In this document: positions 1 to 8,589 of the stretch, piece by piece
Position numbering within the stretch: position 1 is the first letter of the stretch
Layout: every line of letters starts with the position of its first letter
Assembly: GCA_022510665.1 (NCBI GenBank)
Contig: JAFLSZ010000014.1
Location: 1-33,296, forward strand
From: Lachnospiraceae bacterium
GTDB lineage: Bacteria > Bacillota > Clostridia > Lachnospirales > Lachnospiraceae
DNA length: 33,296 nt
Reading direction: 5' to 3'
Position numbers and translations under genes: made by a program
Notes under the pieces: model-generated
Databases searched by the model: none
The model's input: the letters and a program-made list of their open reading frames with translations, nothing else
Told to the model about the DNA's origin: nothing

Positions 1-137
1 GGCGGGTGTTTGCAGAACTGAGTTTTAAGCAAATCGGTCAAATATTCGGCAAATCGGAAAACTGGGCTTGTGTAACCTACCACCGGGCCAAAACAATGAT
101 TAAATTAAAACTGGAGGACAAAACCTATGAGAAGTGA
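1..137 (+). CDS. ECF-type RNA polymerase sigma factor, C-terminal fragment (5' end outside window)
   Basis: The frame starting at base 3 is open from the window edge to a TGA at 135-137 and gives about 44 residues. It reads as sigma-70 region 4: an ELSFKQIGQIFGKSE helix-turn-helix that would contact the -35 element, followed by a TYHRAKTMIKLKLE recognition helix of the usual ECF type. The stop lies 11 nt inside the next gene, whose ATG is at 127, so the two are translationally coupled. This is the standard arrangement of a sigma factor with its own anti-sigma factor. Region 2 and the start are not in the window, so the subfamily and the target promoters cannot be judged. Confidence 0.85.
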   Translation, partial: RVFAELSFKQIGQIFGKSENWACVTYHRAKTMIKLKLEDKTYEK

Positions 138-1065
138 ATGTAATATTATCAGAGACCTATTACCGCTTTATGTGGAAAATATGATTAGTTCCGATACATC
201 AGACTTTGTTGAAGAACATTTGAAAAGTTGTGAAGCCTGCAGAAAAGAATATGAGAGAACCAAAGAACCTCAGTCGGCCCGGAAAATATCGGACGCTACT
301 CCGTTGTTAAAACTAAGCCGGAAGATGAAAGTAAAAAAAATACAGACGATTGCTTTGACTGCCATACTCATGATAGCATTGTTTGTCTCTGCATTCGCTG
401 TGCTGGACGCTCCAATCTACTCTCCGTATTCCGAGGGGCTTGTTACCCTCGAGCAGTTGGGCGACAAGGGTATGCTCCTCACTTTCGATGAAGAAGTAAC
501 AGACTTTGACTACACGGTCTATGAAGCCCCTGACGGTGGTAATCTCTATTACTGCGATATTCAAGCGTGGACTTCCCTTTGGGATAAGTGGTTTTCACAA
601 GGAAAAAGGAAACTATCGGCAACAATAACAACAAGGAATGCCGCACCAATTATCGCAGTGTATGTTCCCAATGACGGTAGTGAAAATGTTTGCATTGCTA
701 AGTATGACCCAAATGCCGATAATCGAATTGATAAAAATGTGGAGTATAAGAACACGACTACATTGCCACGACTGTCGCTTGGATATTATCTAATACTTGC
801 AGCCGCCGCATTGGCTGCGTTGGGAATTGTATGGTTTTTGACTCGAAAGAAAGCGGAACTGCGTATCTGGGTAGAGCGTATTGCCTTATATCCGGCTGCA
901 TACATTATCAGTCATTGTATCGTATCCGGTATCAACTGGACTTCTTATTCATTGCCTCGTGATTTTTCTCTTATCGTTTTTATTTCTATCCTACTGTATA
1001 GCGGCTTGTTATTGACACATAATATTTGGTATTTGAAAAGAGAAATCAAGGAAATCAATCACTAA
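127..1065 (+). CDS. Membrane anti-sigma factor with zf-HC2 zinc finger
   Basis: A 312-residue protein. Residues 1-45 carry an anti-sigma zinc-binding (zf-HC2) motif: Cys5, then HLKSCEAC with His and two Cys in H-x3-C-x2-C spacing. In this family the domain binds and inactivates the partner sigma factor in the cytoplasm. One hydrophobic span lies at about 74-93, followed by a roughly 120-residue domain that is probably extracytoplasmic. Three more spans near the C-terminus (about 218-240, 248-268 and 277-297) make the topology more complex than a single-pass anti-sigma factor. It overlaps the upstream sigma gene by 11 nt. Neither the ligand nor the stress sensed can be inferred. Confidence 0.85.
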   Translation: MRSECNIIRDLLPLYVENMISSDTSDFVEEHLKSCEACRKEYERTKEPQSARKISDATPLLKLSRKMKVKKIQTIALTAILMIALFVSAFAVLDAPIYSPYSEGLVTLEQLGDKGMLLTFDEEVTDFDYTVYEAPDGGNLYYCDIQAWTSLWDKWFSQGKRKLSATITTRNAAPIIAVYVPNDGSENVCIAKYDPNADNRIDKNVEYKNTTTLPRLSLGYYLILAAAALAALGIVWFLTRKKAELRIWVERIALYPAAYIISHCIVSGINWTSYSLPRDFSLIVFISILLYSGLLLTHNIWYLKREIKEINH

Positions 1066-1110
1066 CTAAAAGAAAGACATCACAGAAATGTGGTGTCTTT
1101 CTTTTAGTTT
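1064..1110 (+). terminator. Long-stem transcription terminator after the sigma/anti-sigma pair
   Basis: Two 21-nt arms (1064-1084 and 1089-1109) pair completely, with one G-U wobble, around a GAAA loop. The arm runs AACTAAAAGAAAGACATCACA. The 3' arm ends in a T-rich tract, so it should terminate the plus-strand operon. The A-rich 5' arm means it could also act in the other direction for tRNA-Trp read-through. Confidence 0.85.
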
Positions 1111-1146
1111 GAACATTTATATATGCAGCGCTATTTTCTACGATAT

Positions 1147-1181
1147 AAAAAACCGCCCCGGAACCATGCGATTCCGAGGCG
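1147..1181 (-). terminator. Terminator of tRNA-Trp
   Basis: Read on the minus strand, CGCCTCGGAA (1172-1181) pairs with TTCCGGGGCG (1154-1163), with one G-U pair and an 8-nt loop, and a run of U (1147-1152) follows. It starts 8 nt after the tRNA discriminator base. Confidence 0.85.
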
Positions 1182-1188
1182 TTTCCAA

Positions 1189-1261
1189 CAGGGGCAGTAG
1201 GATTCGAACCCACGACCTGCGGTTTTGGAGACCGTTATTCTACCAGCTGAACTATACCCCT
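1189..1261 (-). tRNA. tRNA-Trp (anticodon CCA)
   Basis: The minus strand folds as a full cloverleaf. The acceptor stem is AGGGGTA/TGCCCCT with discriminator G. The anticodon loop is CTCCAAA, giving anticodon CCA for UGG codons. The T arm contains GTGGGTTCGAATCC. The terminal CCA is not encoded (TTG follows the discriminator), so it must be added by the CCA-adding enzyme. A near-consensus promoter lies upstream and a terminator directly downstream, so this is a single-gene unit. Confidence 0.97.
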
Positions 1262-1286
1262 TTATGCAATTTTTGACTGCCTTTCT

Positions 1287-1315
1287 ATCTTACACTGTTT
1301 TTCGCTAAATGTCAA
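1287..1315 (-). promoter_or_regulatory. Promoter of tRNA-Trp
   Basis: On the minus strand a perfect -35 TTGACA (1310-1315) is followed by a 17-bp spacer and a -10 TAAGAT (1287-1292). The -10 lies about 25 bp upstream of the mature tRNA 5' end. Confidence 0.85.
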
Positions 1316-1354
1316 GTGATTTTGCGATTTTATATTTCTGTTTTTGGTTTTTCT

Positions 1355-1452
1355 TTCCGTGCAGGCACATGCCCACGGCCTGATTCCCGCTGCTGCGGGT
1401 ACCCGTGTAAGTTCCGTCATACCGGAGCATGTTCTTTCTGCCTGCACGAAAA
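1355..1452 (-). ncRNA. Candidate structured RNA with a three-way-junction fold, 3' of the DUF1858 gene
   Basis: Read on the minus strand, about 98 nt fold into nested helices. P1 is TTTTCGTGCAGGC with GCCTGCACGGAAA. P2 is ACATGC with GCATGT. Hairpin P3 is TCCG-GTATGA-CGGA (1413-1426). Arm P4/P5 is CACGG/CCGTG (1403-1407 with 1374-1378) capped by CCCGC-AGCA-GCGGG (1386-1399). An asymmetric GAAAGA bulge separates P1 and P2, and ACTTA joins P3 to P4. G-U pairs in P1 and P2 exist only if the minus strand is transcribed; on the plus strand those positions are A-C mismatches. It begins about 20 nt after the DUF1858 stop. I do not recognise it as a named RNA family. Confidence 0.5.
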
Positions 1453-1470
1453 CTTTTTTACATATTTTAA

Positions 1471-1671
1471 TTATTTTGCGGCAAGGAAATCGTTAATTTT
1501 TCCTTCCAAGTCGTCTGCGTCGATACCGTGTACCATGCAAGCCATCTCCAAACTCTCACCCTGTGCGGACGGGCATCCGATACAATGCATGCCGGAATCA
1601 AACAAAATCGGCACAATACCTTCATCTACGCTGATAATCTCCGCAATCGTCATGTCTTTTTTTACCTGCAT
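1471..1671 (-). CDS. DUF1858-type small CxxC protein
   Basis: A 66-residue protein. The frame is open 16 codons further upstream, but that part would lie in and around the -10 box. The start MQVKKDMT is supported by AAAGGAG seven bases before the ATG. The sequence [33 protein letters not shown] matches the DUF1858 family. These are short proteins or domains with a CIGC motif, often found beside hybrid-cluster or Fe-S redox proteins. The biochemical role is not established. It is divergent from the 2[4Fe-4S] ferredoxin gene, which fits a redox context. A structured RNA-like segment follows its stop codon. Confidence 0.85.
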   Translation of the reverse strand: MQVKKDMTIAEIISVDEGIVPILFDSGMHCIGCPSAQGESLEMACMVHGIDADDLEGKINDFLAAK

Positions 1672-1710
1672 CTTTGTTCTCCTTTCGTTTTCCAAAGTCT
1701 CATAGCATAA

Positions 1711-1739
1711 AGTATACACAACCTGTCCGTTTTCGTCAA
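1711..1739 (-). promoter_or_regulatory. Promoter of the DUF1858 gene
   Basis: On the minus strand the -35 is TTGACG (1734-1739), the spacer is 17 bp and the -10 is TATACT (1711-1716). It lies about 40 bp upstream of the chosen ATG and rules out the longer start at 1719. Confidence 0.8.
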
Positions 1740-1776
1740 GATATAAGTCGCTGGCTTTTCTTCTTTAAAATGGTAC

Positions 1777-1805
1777 TTGTATTATTCGCGAATTTATATT
1801 AAAAT
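1777..1805 (+). promoter_or_regulatory. Promoter of the ferredoxin gene
   Basis: TTGTAT (1777-1782), a 17-bp AT-rich spacer and TAAAAT (1800-1805). It is divergent from the DUF1858 promoter about 40 bp away, so the two units share one control region. Confidence 0.6.
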
Positions 1806-1836
1806 AAAGGTAACCTAATAAAAGGAGGATAAACAC

Positions 1837-2004
1837 ATGGCATATAAGATTTCCGATCAGTGCATCAGCTGCGGCGCTTGTGCAGCAGAATGTCCGGTAG
1901 GCGCAATTACTGAAGGAGCTTCTCAGTACGAGATTGATGCTGATGCTTGTTTAGAGTGCGGTGCTTGCGCTGCTACCTGCCCGACCTCTTCTATTTCTCA
2001 GTAA
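1837..2004 (+). CDS. 2[4Fe-4S] clostridial-type ferredoxin
   Basis: A 55-residue protein starting MAYKISDQC, with a strong AAAGGAGGAT ribosome binding site six bases upstream. It carries two classic cluster motifs, CISCGACAAECP and CLECGACAATCP, in the internally duplicated fold of clostridial ferredoxins, at the usual length for the family. It is a soluble low-potential electron carrier for pyruvate:ferredoxin oxidoreductase, hydrogenases and similar enzymes. The Rnf complex encoded at 27.5-32.7 kb would oxidise such a ferredoxin, although the specific pairing is inference. It is monocistronic, with its own promoter and terminator. Confidence 0.97.
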   Translation: MAYKISDQCISCGACAAECPVGAITEGASQYEIDADACLECGACAATCPTSSISQ

Positions 2005-2010
2005 TAGAAT

Positions 2011-2037
2011 AAAGCGTTCCGTTTGCGGAACAGCTTT
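2011..2037 (+). other. Hairpin just after the ferredoxin stop codon
   Basis: AAAGC GTTCCG TTTG CGGAAC A GCTTT forms an 11-bp stem with one bulged A. No T-run follows, so it is more likely an mRNA 3'-end stabiliser than the terminator itself, which follows at 2042. Confidence 0.5.
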
Positions 2038-2041
2038 CTAT

Positions 2042-2099
2042 GACAAAAAAAGTAACGCTCCACGTCCGTATTGCACGAAGTGAAGCGTTCTTTTTTGTC
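2042..2099. terminator. Bidirectional terminator between the ferredoxin and alcohol dehydrogenase genes
   Basis: GACAAAAAA (2042-2050) pairs with TTTTTTGTC (2091-2099), and the inner AACGCT pairs with AGCGTT. Both strands have a T-run at the 3' side. It serves the plus-strand ferredoxin and the minus-strand uvrB-uvrA-adh operon, which converge here. Confidence 0.85.
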
Positions 2100-2140
2100 T
2101 TTCTATTCTTTTTCTTAAAACAGTATTTCGTTTTTTCCTG

Positions 2141-3325
2141 CTATTCCAGAACCGCGGCAGCCGCACGCTCATAGATTTCCGTCACCGCAGCCTCATCTAA
2201 AGCCACATAGCCGCCGGTCTTCCTGCCTTTGATATTAAACATTTCAACAAGGCGCGGAATATCCTCTTTTTTTGCTCCCAGCTGTTCAAAGTTAATCGGC
2301 ATACCAATGGAAGCAAGGAAGCGCCGGAATGCCGCAATACCCTGTAACGCCGTCTCCTTCGGATTTTCAAAATTCATCTGACAGCCGAATACACGCACTG
2401 CCATCTGCGCCATACGCATACAGTCGTGATGATCCGCCACATAGCTCATCCATGCCGGCATAACTACCGCAAGACCCTCACCGTGCGCGCAGTCATAAAG
2501 CGCGGAAAGCTGATGCTCCATTCCGTGGCTGTTCCAATCCTGCGCCCTGCCTACCCCTACAATATTGTTGTGCGCTACCATGCCCGCCCACATAATATTG
2601 GCACGCGCCTCGTAGTTGTGCGGCTCTGCGATTACCCGCGGAGTTTCCTTACACATCGTTAAAAGAACGGCTTCACACAGGCGGTCAGTGATTTCTACTT
2701 CAGTCGTATTGGTAAAATAGCGTTCAAATACATGCGCCATAATATCCGTTGCGCCGCATGCCGTCTGATATGCCGGAAGCGTTTCGGTCAATTCCGGATT
2801 TAATACGGAGAACTTCGGACGCAGGCAATCCGCTCCCGCACCGCGCTTATACAGGCCGTCCTCTTTTGTAATAACGCTGTCGCCGGAGCCTTCGCTTCCC
2901 GCTGCCGCAATGGTAAGCACCGTTCCTACCGGGAGAGCCGTCTGCGGAGCCTTACCGCAGTAAAAATCCCAAAAATCTCCCTCGTACGGTACGCCCATAG
3001 CAATCGCCTTCGCGGAGTCAATCGTGCTTCCGCCGCCTACCGCCAGAAGGAAATCAATGCCCTCCTTACGGCATAATTCAATACCCTGATAAACAAGTCC
3101 GTCGCGCGGATTCGGCTGTACGCCGCCGAGTTCCACAAACGGAATTCCTTCGGCATTTAACGACGCTTTTACGCGCTCCAAAAGGCCGGAACGCACCACC
3201 GAACCGCCTCCGTAATGCAACAATACCTTTGTTCCGCCAAAACGCTTTACCAGCTTTCCGGTCTCCTGCTCCTGTCCTTTTCCGAACGCAAAAAAGGTCG
3301 GGCTGTAAAAAGTGAAATTGTTCAT
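2141..3325 (-). CDS. Iron-containing NADPH-dependent alcohol/butanol dehydrogenase (YqhD/BdhA type)
   Basis: A 394-residue group III metal-dependent alcohol dehydrogenase that reduces aldehydes to alcohols with NAD(P)H in the cytoplasm. The N-terminal nucleotide-binding half has YGGGS (38-42) and VGGGSTID (96-103). The metal ligands fall at Asp194, His198, His267 and His281, the same numbering as in E. coli YqhD. The start is supported by AGGAGG seven bases upstream. It follows uvrA by only 22 nt on the same strand with no terminator visible, so it should be co-transcribed with uvrBA. YqhD-type enzymes can serve in fermentation or clear reactive aldehydes; which applies here is not decidable from sequence. 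Confidence 0.93.
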   Translation of the reverse strand: MNNFTFYSPTFFAFGKGQEQETGKLVKRFGGTKVLLHYGGGSVVRSGLLERVKASLNAEGIPFVELGGVQPNPRDGLVYQGIELCRKEGIDFLLAVGGGSTIDSAKAIAMGVPYEGDFWDFYCGKAPQTALPVGTVLTIAAAGSEGSGDSVITKEDGLYKRGAGADCLRPKFSVLNPELTETLPAYQTACGATDIMAHVFERYFTNTTEVEITDRLCEAVLLTMCKETPRVIAEPHNYEARANIMWAGMVAHNNIVGVGRAQDWNSHGMEHQLSALYDCAHGEGLAVVMPAWMSYVADHHDCMRMAQMAVRVFGCQMNFENPKETALQGIAAFRRFLASIGMPINFEQLGAKKEDIPRLVEMFNIKGRKTGGYVALDEAAVTEIYERAAAAVLE

Positions 3326-3347
3326 CGTTTTTCCTCCTGTTTTCTTG

Positions 3348-6245
3348 TTATTTTTTATTATTTTTTGTTGCTTTTTGTTGCTTTCCCGCTTTTTTCTTCG
3401 GTGCGGCGCTTTCTTTTAAGTTAAGATACTTTTTTACATACTGGCCGGTATAGGACTGCTCCTGTGCCGCCACTTCCTCCGGCGTTCCTTCGGCAATTAC
3501 CGTACCGCCCTTGTCTCCGCCTTCCGGCCCGATATCGATAATGTAGTCCGCCGTCTTAATCACATCAAGATTGTGCTCGATAACCAATACCGTATTGCCT
3601 CCCTCCGTCAGCCGCTGCAGAATTTCAATCAGCTTATGGACATCGGCAAAGTGAAGTCCCGTCGTCGGTTCGTCCAGAATATAAATCGTCTTTCCGGTAC
3701 TGCGGCGGCTCAACTCCGCTGCCAGTTTGATACGCTGTGCCTCACCGCCGGAAAGCAGCGTGGACGGGTGTCCGAGTTTCAGATAGGAAAGCCCTACGTC
3801 GTTCAGCGTTTCTATCTTTTTACGGATAGACGGTACGTTCTCAAAGAATTTTACCGCTTCCTCCACACGCATTTCCAGTACATCATAAATTGTTTTCCCT
3901 TTATATTTTACTTCCAGCGTCTCGCGGTTATATCGTTTTCCGCCGCATACCTCGCAAGGAACAAAAATATCCGGCAGGAAGTTCATCTCTATTTTCAGTA
4001 TACCGTCGCCGCTGCACGCTTCACAGCGCCCGCCTTTTACGTTAAAACTAAACCGGCCTTTGCTGTAACCGCGCATTTTTGCGTCCGGCGTGGCCGAAAA
4101 CAGGTCACGAATCTGGTCAAACACGCCGGTATATGTCGCTGGGTTGGAACGCGGGGTACGTCCAATCGGAGACTGGTCGATGTTGATAACCTTGTCCAAC
4201 TGCTCCACGCCCTCTACGGCGTCGTGGTCGCCCGCAATGGTACGGGCACGGTTCAGCGTCTTCGCCAGATGCTTGTACAAAATCTCATTCACCAGAGAAC
4301 TCTTACCCGAACCGGACACGCCGGTTACACAGGTAAACACGCCAAGCGGAATATTTACATCTATATTTTTCAGGTTATTCTCACGGGCGCCTTTTATTTT
4401 TAAGAAACCGGTCGGCTTTCTGCGCTTGTCCGGCACGGGAATACTCATTCTGCCGGACAGGTACGCTCCGGTAATCGACTCCGGCACCTGTTTAATCTCT
4501 TCCGCCGTACCTGCCGCCACAACCTCGCCGCCGTGGTCTCCCGCTCCCGGTCCGATGTCGATAATGTGGTCAGCCGCGTACATCGTGTCCTCGTCATGTT
4601 CCACGACAATTAACGTATTTCCCAAATCCTTTAAATGTTTCAGCGTCCGGAGCAGTTTGTCGTTATCCCTCTGGTGCAGACCGATACTCGGCTCGTCCAG
4701 AATATACGCCACACCCACAAGACCGGAGCCAATCTGGGTTGCCAGACGGATTCTCTGTGCCTCGCCGCCCGAAAGGGAGGCCGTTGCCCGCGCCAGCGTC
4801 AGATACTCCAAACCCACATCCATCAGGAAACCGACACGCGCCCGAATCTCTTTTAGTACAAGTTCTCCTATTTTCTGCTGGCGCTCGGTCAATTCCAGAT
4901 GATTCATAAACGCATGCAGGTCCCGTACCGAAAACTCCGTCACTTCCGCGATATTACGGTCTCCTACCGTTACGGCAAGCGCCTCTTTTTTCAAACGTTT
5001 GCCCTTACAGAGCTTACACGGAGTAGTACGCATAAAGGTCTCGTATTCCTGCTTTGTAATATCGGAAGCTGTCTCACGGTATCTGCGCTCCACATTCCGA
5101 ATCAGGCCTTCAAACGCCACATTATAAACGCCGACACCGCGCTGTCCGCGGTAATGTACCTTTACGACACGCCCGTTTGTTCCGTAATAAATCATATCCT
5201 GAATCTCTTTCGGAAGCCGTTCAAACGGGGTCTTTAAATCAAATTTGTACTCCTTTGCCAGTGCCGTAAGCGTACTTCCGGTATAACTGGACGGGTCGGT
5301 TGCCGACTGCCAGCCAATCGCCGCAATCGCCCCCTCGGCAATGCTTAACGACTTATCCGGTATCAGCAGGTCCTCGTCAAACTCCATTTTGATTCCGATA
5401 CCGTGACATTCCGGACAGGCGCCGAACGGGTTATTAAAGGAAAATACGCGCGGCTCAATCTCGTCAATGCTGATTCCGCAGTCCGGACAGGAAAAACTCT
5501 CGCTGAACCGGAGCGTTTCGCCGTCAATCACATCTACCATTAAAAGCCCCTCGCTTAAACGAAGCACGCTGTCAATGGAGTCCCGCAGACGCTGTTCGAT
5601 GCCCGCCTTTACCACCAGACGGTCTACAATAATCTCAATATTATGTTTAAGATTTTTCTCCAAACGGATATCCTCGGAAAGCTCATACAGATGCCCGTCC
5701 ACAACTACACGGACATAACCGCTGCGCTTTGCCTGTTCGAACACTTTTACATGCTCGCCCTTTCTGCCCCGTACCACCGGCGCGAGAAGCTGGATTTTTG
5801 TCCGCTCCGGCAGACGCATAATTTCGTCCGCTATCTCATCTACCGTCTGCTTTTTAATCTCTTTTCCGCAGTTCGGACAATGCGGAACCCCGATACGGGC
5901 ATATAAAAGACGGAAATAGTCGTAAATCTCGGTTACGGTTCCGACCGTGGAACGCGGGTTGCGGTTCGTAGACTTCTGGTCGATGGAAATCGCCGGAGAA
6001 AGGCCCTCAATGCTTTCTACATTCGGTTTTTCCATCTGCCCGAGGAACTGTCTCGCGTAGGAAGAAATCGACTCCATATACCGCCTCTGCCCTTCCGCAT
6101 AAATCGTATCAAAAGCAAGGGAAGACTTGCCCGAACCGGAAAGCCCGGTCAGAACGACAAACTCATCCCGCGGGATATCAACATTAATATTTTTTAAGTT
6201 ATTTTCCCGTGCCCCTCGTATTTTAATGAACTTTTTCTCTGACAT
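3348..6245 (-). CDS. uvrA: UvrABC excinuclease subunit A
   Basis: A 965-residue protein, the damage-recognition ATPase of nucleotide excision repair. It has two ABC modules: Walker [10 protein letters not shown] at 34-42 and a second GVSGSGKSS in the C-terminal half, each with an LSGGEAQRI signature. Zinc-binding pairs appear as CPNCGKE, CPDCG/CPEC and the C-terminal CEACSGDG...[10 protein letters not shown] insertion. It is slightly longer than usual (about 940) because of a Lys-rich tail ([16 protein letters not shown]). It lies downstream of uvrB with a 73-nt gap and upstream of the dehydrogenase, so it probably belongs to the uvrB-driven operon. Confidence 0.98.
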   Translation of the reverse strand: MSEKKFIKIRGARENNLKNINVDIPRDEFVVLTGLSGSGKSSLAFDTIYAEGQRRYMESISSYARQFLGQMEKPNVESIEGLSPAISIDQKSTNRNPRSTVGTVTEIYDYFRLLYARIGVPHCPNCGKEIKKQTVDEIADEIMRLPERTKIQLLAPVVRGRKGEHVKVFEQAKRSGYVRVVVDGHLYELSEDIRLEKNLKHNIEIIVDRLVVKAGIEQRLRDSIDSVLRLSEGLLMVDVIDGETLRFSESFSCPDCGISIDEIEPRVFSFNNPFGACPECHGIGIKMEFDEDLLIPDKSLSIAEGAIAAIGWQSATDPSSYTGSTLTALAKEYKFDLKTPFERLPKEIQDMIYYGTNGRVVKVHYRGQRGVGVYNVAFEGLIRNVERRYRETASDITKQEYETFMRTTPCKLCKGKRLKKEALAVTVGDRNIAEVTEFSVRDLHAFMNHLELTERQQKIGELVLKEIRARVGFLMDVGLEYLTLARATASLSGGEAQRIRLATQIGSGLVGVAYILDEPSIGLHQRDNDKLLRTLKHLKDLGNTLIVVEHDEDTMYAADHIIDIGPGAGDHGGEVVAAGTAEEIKQVPESITGAYLSGRMSIPVPDKRRKPTGFLKIKGARENNLKNIDVNIPLGVFTCVTGVSGSGKSSLVNEILYKHLAKTLNRARTIAGDHDAVEGVEQLDKVINIDQSPIGRTPRSNPATYTGVFDQIRDLFSATPDAKMRGYSKGRFSFNVKGGRCEACSGDGILKIEMNFLPDIFVPCEVCGGKRYNRETLEVKYKGKTIYDVLEMRVEEAVKFFENVPSIRKKIETLNDVGLSYLKLGHPSTLLSGGEAQRIKLAAELSRRSTGKTIYILDEPTTGLHFADVHKLIEILQRLTEGGNTVLVIEHNLDVIKTADYIIDIGPEGGDKGGTVIAEGTPEEVAAQEQSYTGQYVKKYLNLKESAAPKKKAGKQQKATKNNKK

Positions 6246-6318
6246 ATTAACCCTTTCTTTTGCCGCCTATTTAAAAGTCTTCCGTAAGTTATGCGTCCTC
6301 CCGCACGCCTCTTTCCGG

Positions 6319-8298
6319 CTACTCTGACATTTTCTTTTTCAGTTCAAACAACTGGTCACGCAGTTTTGCCGCCAGTTCGAAATTCAACTCCGCCGCTGCC
6401 GTATTCATCTGCTTTTGCAGCTTTTTCTCCAGCGCAAGCAGCTCTTTTTCCGACATGGACTCCATATCCTTCTCGATGCCGTTGGTGATTTCTTCCGCTT
6501 TCTTTGAAATACTGATTAAATCGCGCACCGCTTTCTTAATGGTCTGCGGCGTAATGCCGTGTTCTTCATTATACGCGGTCTGTATGGCGCGGCGGCGGTT
6601 TGTCTCGGAAATCGCCCGTTTCATGGAATCGGTCATCGTATCGGCATACATCACGACCCTGCCCTCCGCGTTCCGCGCCGCACGTCCGATTGTCTGAATC
6701 AGCGAAGTTTCGGAACGAAGGAACCCTTCCTTGTCCGCGTCCAAAATCGCCACCAGGCTTACTTCCGGAATGTCCAGGCCCTCTCGCAGCAGGTTAATGC
6801 CGACAAGTACGTCAAACACGTCCATACGCATATCGCGGATAATCTCGGAACGCTCTAAGGTATCAATATCCGAATGCAGATACTTTACCCGTATGCCGAC
6901 CTCCCGCAGATAGTCGGTTAAATCCTCCGCCATACGCTTCGTCAGCGTCGTTACGAGTACCTTGTATTTCTTTGCGGTCTCCTTGCGGATTTCGTCAAGC
7001 AAATCGTCTATCTGCCCCGTTGTCGGCCGCACAAAAACCTCCGGGTCAAGAAGGCCCGTAGGGCGGATAACCTGCTCCGTGCGCAGCAGTTCGTGCGCGC
7101 TTTCATACTCCGACGGAGTTGCGGAAACAAACAGCATCTGGTTAATTTTCCCCTCAAACTCCTCGAAATTCAACGGCCGGTTGTCCAGCGCCGACGGCAG
7201 GCGGAATCCGTAGTCTACAAGTGTAGTCTTTCTCGAACGGTCGCCAAAATACATTCCGCGGATTTGCGGAACCGTAATGTGGGACTCGTCCACAATAATC
7301 AAAAAATCATCCGGAAAATAGTCAATCAGAGTGTGGGGCGCGGCTCCCGCCGGAAGCCCGGACAGATGGCGGGAATAGTTTTCAATCCCGGCGCAAAAAC
7401 CGGTTTCCCGCATCATTTCCACATCAAAAGCGGTACGCTCTCCGATACGCTGCGCCTCAATCAGCTTGTCCTCACTCTTAAAAAACTGCACCCGTTCAAT
7501 CATTTCTTCTTCAATATTTTTCAGCGCCACATTCATCTTCTCCTGCTCGATTACATAGTGGGACGCAGGAAAAACAACCGTATGCTCCAGCGTACACCGA
7601 ATCTCTCCGGTCAGCACGTCGATTTCCGTAATACGGTCTACCTCGTCGCCGAAAAACTCGACCCGTATGGCGGTATCCGCGGAGGATACCGGAAAGATTT
7701 CAATTACATCTCCGCGCACGCGGAATGTGCCGCGCTTAAAATCCATATCATTCCGGGTATATTGTATGTCAATCAGGCGGCGCAATACATCGTCCCGGTC
7801 CTTTTGCATCCCCGGACGAAGCGAAACCGTCATGTTCTGGTAATCAATCGGGCTGCCCAGACCGTAAATACAGGATACGCTGGCTACGACAACGACGTCC
7901 CGCCGCTCCGTGAGCGCCGCCGTCGCCGAATGGCGGAGCTTATCGATTTCATCGTTAATCGCCGAATCTTTATCAATATAAGTATCCGTCGAAGGCACAT
8001 ACGCCTCCGGCTGGTAGTAATCATAGTAAGAAACAAAATACTCGACCGCGTTCTCCGGAAAAAACTCTTTAAACTCCCCGTAAAGCTGTGCAGCCAGAGT
8101 TTTGTTGTGCGCAATGACAAGCGTCGGGCGGTTCAGCGCCTGAATTACATTTGCCATAGTAAAGGTCTTTCCGGAACCGGTTACGCCGAGAAGAGTCTGA
8201 AACTGATTCCCCTCCTCAAAGCCCCGGACAAGGTCAGCAATCGCCTGCGGCTGGTCGCCGGTCGGCGCGTATTCGGAATGTAAAACAAACTTATCCAT
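6319..8298 (-). CDS. uvrB: UvrABC excinuclease subunit B
   Basis: A 659-residue DNA-repair helicase-like protein that receives damaged DNA from UvrA and recruits UvrC. It has Walker A GVTGSGKT at 38-45, the UvrB beta-hairpin [15 protein letters not shown] at about 91-105, a DESH box, helicase motif [11 protein letters not shown] and the C-terminal UVR motif ([15 protein letters not shown]) that contacts UvrC. The frame is open 11 codons further upstream, but [16 protein letters not shown] matches the family N-terminus and has AAAGGAGG upstream. It is the first gene of the uvrB-uvrA-adh unit. A LexA-like box lies about 70 bp upstream, as expected for SOS control. Confidence 0.98.
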   Translation of the reverse strand: MDKFVLHSEYAPTGDQPQAIADLVRGFEEGNQFQTLLGVTGSGKTFTMANVIQALNRPTLVIAHNKTLAAQLYGEFKEFFPENAVEYFVSYYDYYQPEAYVPSTDTYIDKDSAINDEIDKLRHSATAALTERRDVVVVASVSCIYGLGSPIDYQNMTVSLRPGMQKDRDDVLRRLIDIQYTRNDMDFKRGTFRVRGDVIEIFPVSSADTAIRVEFFGDEVDRITEIDVLTGEIRCTLEHTVVFPASHYVIEQEKMNVALKNIEEEMIERVQFFKSEDKLIEAQRIGERTAFDVEMMRETGFCAGIENYSRHLSGLPAGAAPHTLIDYFPDDFLIIVDESHITVPQIRGMYFGDRSRKTTLVDYGFRLPSALDNRPLNFEEFEGKINQMLFVSATPSEYESAHELLRTEQVIRPTGLLDPEVFVRPTTGQIDDLLDEIRKETAKKYKVLVTTLTKRMAEDLTDYLREVGIRVKYLHSDIDTLERSEIIRDMRMDVFDVLVGINLLREGLDIPEVSLVAILDADKEGFLRSETSLIQTIGRAARNAEGRVVMYADTMTDSMKRAISETNRRRAIQTAYNEEHGITPQTIKKAVRDLISISKKAEEITNGIEKDMESMSEKELLALEKKLQKQMNTAAAELNFELAAKLRDQLFELKKKMSE

Positions 8299-8369
8299 GC
8301 GGCTGCTTCCTCCTTTTGGCACTTTTATCATTTATCTAAATGACGCGGCGCGGAACACCCGCCGCATTT

Positions 8370-8424
8370 CGAACATATATTCTGTCTTATTTTCTAGTAT
8401 ACCACATTTTTTTTAAAAGTACAG
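8370..8424 (-). promoter_or_regulatory. uvrB promoter with LexA (SOS) box
   Basis: At 8370-8383 the plus strand reads CGAACATATATTCT. It has one perfect CGAAC half-site of the Firmicutes LexA consensus CGAAC-N4-GTTCG, and the second half-site matches at 3 of 5 positions. A -10 TATACT (minus strand, 8396-8401) lies just upstream, so LexA bound here would block the transcription start region. The -35 is weak (TGTACT, 16-bp spacing). Confidence 0.6.
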
Positions 8425-8452
8425 AGGCAAAATACACATTTTTATTTCCTAT

Positions 8453-8510
8453 GACATAAAAAAGCTGCATGAAACTGCCAATCTGACAATTCCATGCAGC
8501 TTTTTATGTC
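8453..8510. terminator. Bidirectional terminator between the GH127 and uvrB genes
   Basis: GACATAAAAAAGCTGCATG pairs with CATGCAGCTTTTTATGTC with one bulged A and a loop of about 20 nt. On the minus strand it ends in a U-rich tract and terminates the GH127 transcript. Confidence 0.8.
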
Positions 8511-8520
8511 CGGGGCAACC

Positions 8521-8550
8521 GTTGGTTTTCGTTGGTTTTTGTTGCTTCTT
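8521..8550. repeat. Three imperfect 10-bp tandem repeats
   Basis: GTTGGTTTTC, GTTGGTTTTT and GTTGCTTCTT lie in tandem between the GH127 stop and its terminator. Low-complexity sequence with no function assigned. Confidence 0.6.
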
Positions 8551-8589
8551 ATTGGTATCCGTCCGGTCTGCCCGCCGTAAAACTTCGCG

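Noticed and set aside
1672-1719. Longer start for the DUF1858 protein
   Set aside because: The extra codons overlap the -10 box and the likely transcription start, and the start at 1671 has a good ribosome binding site.
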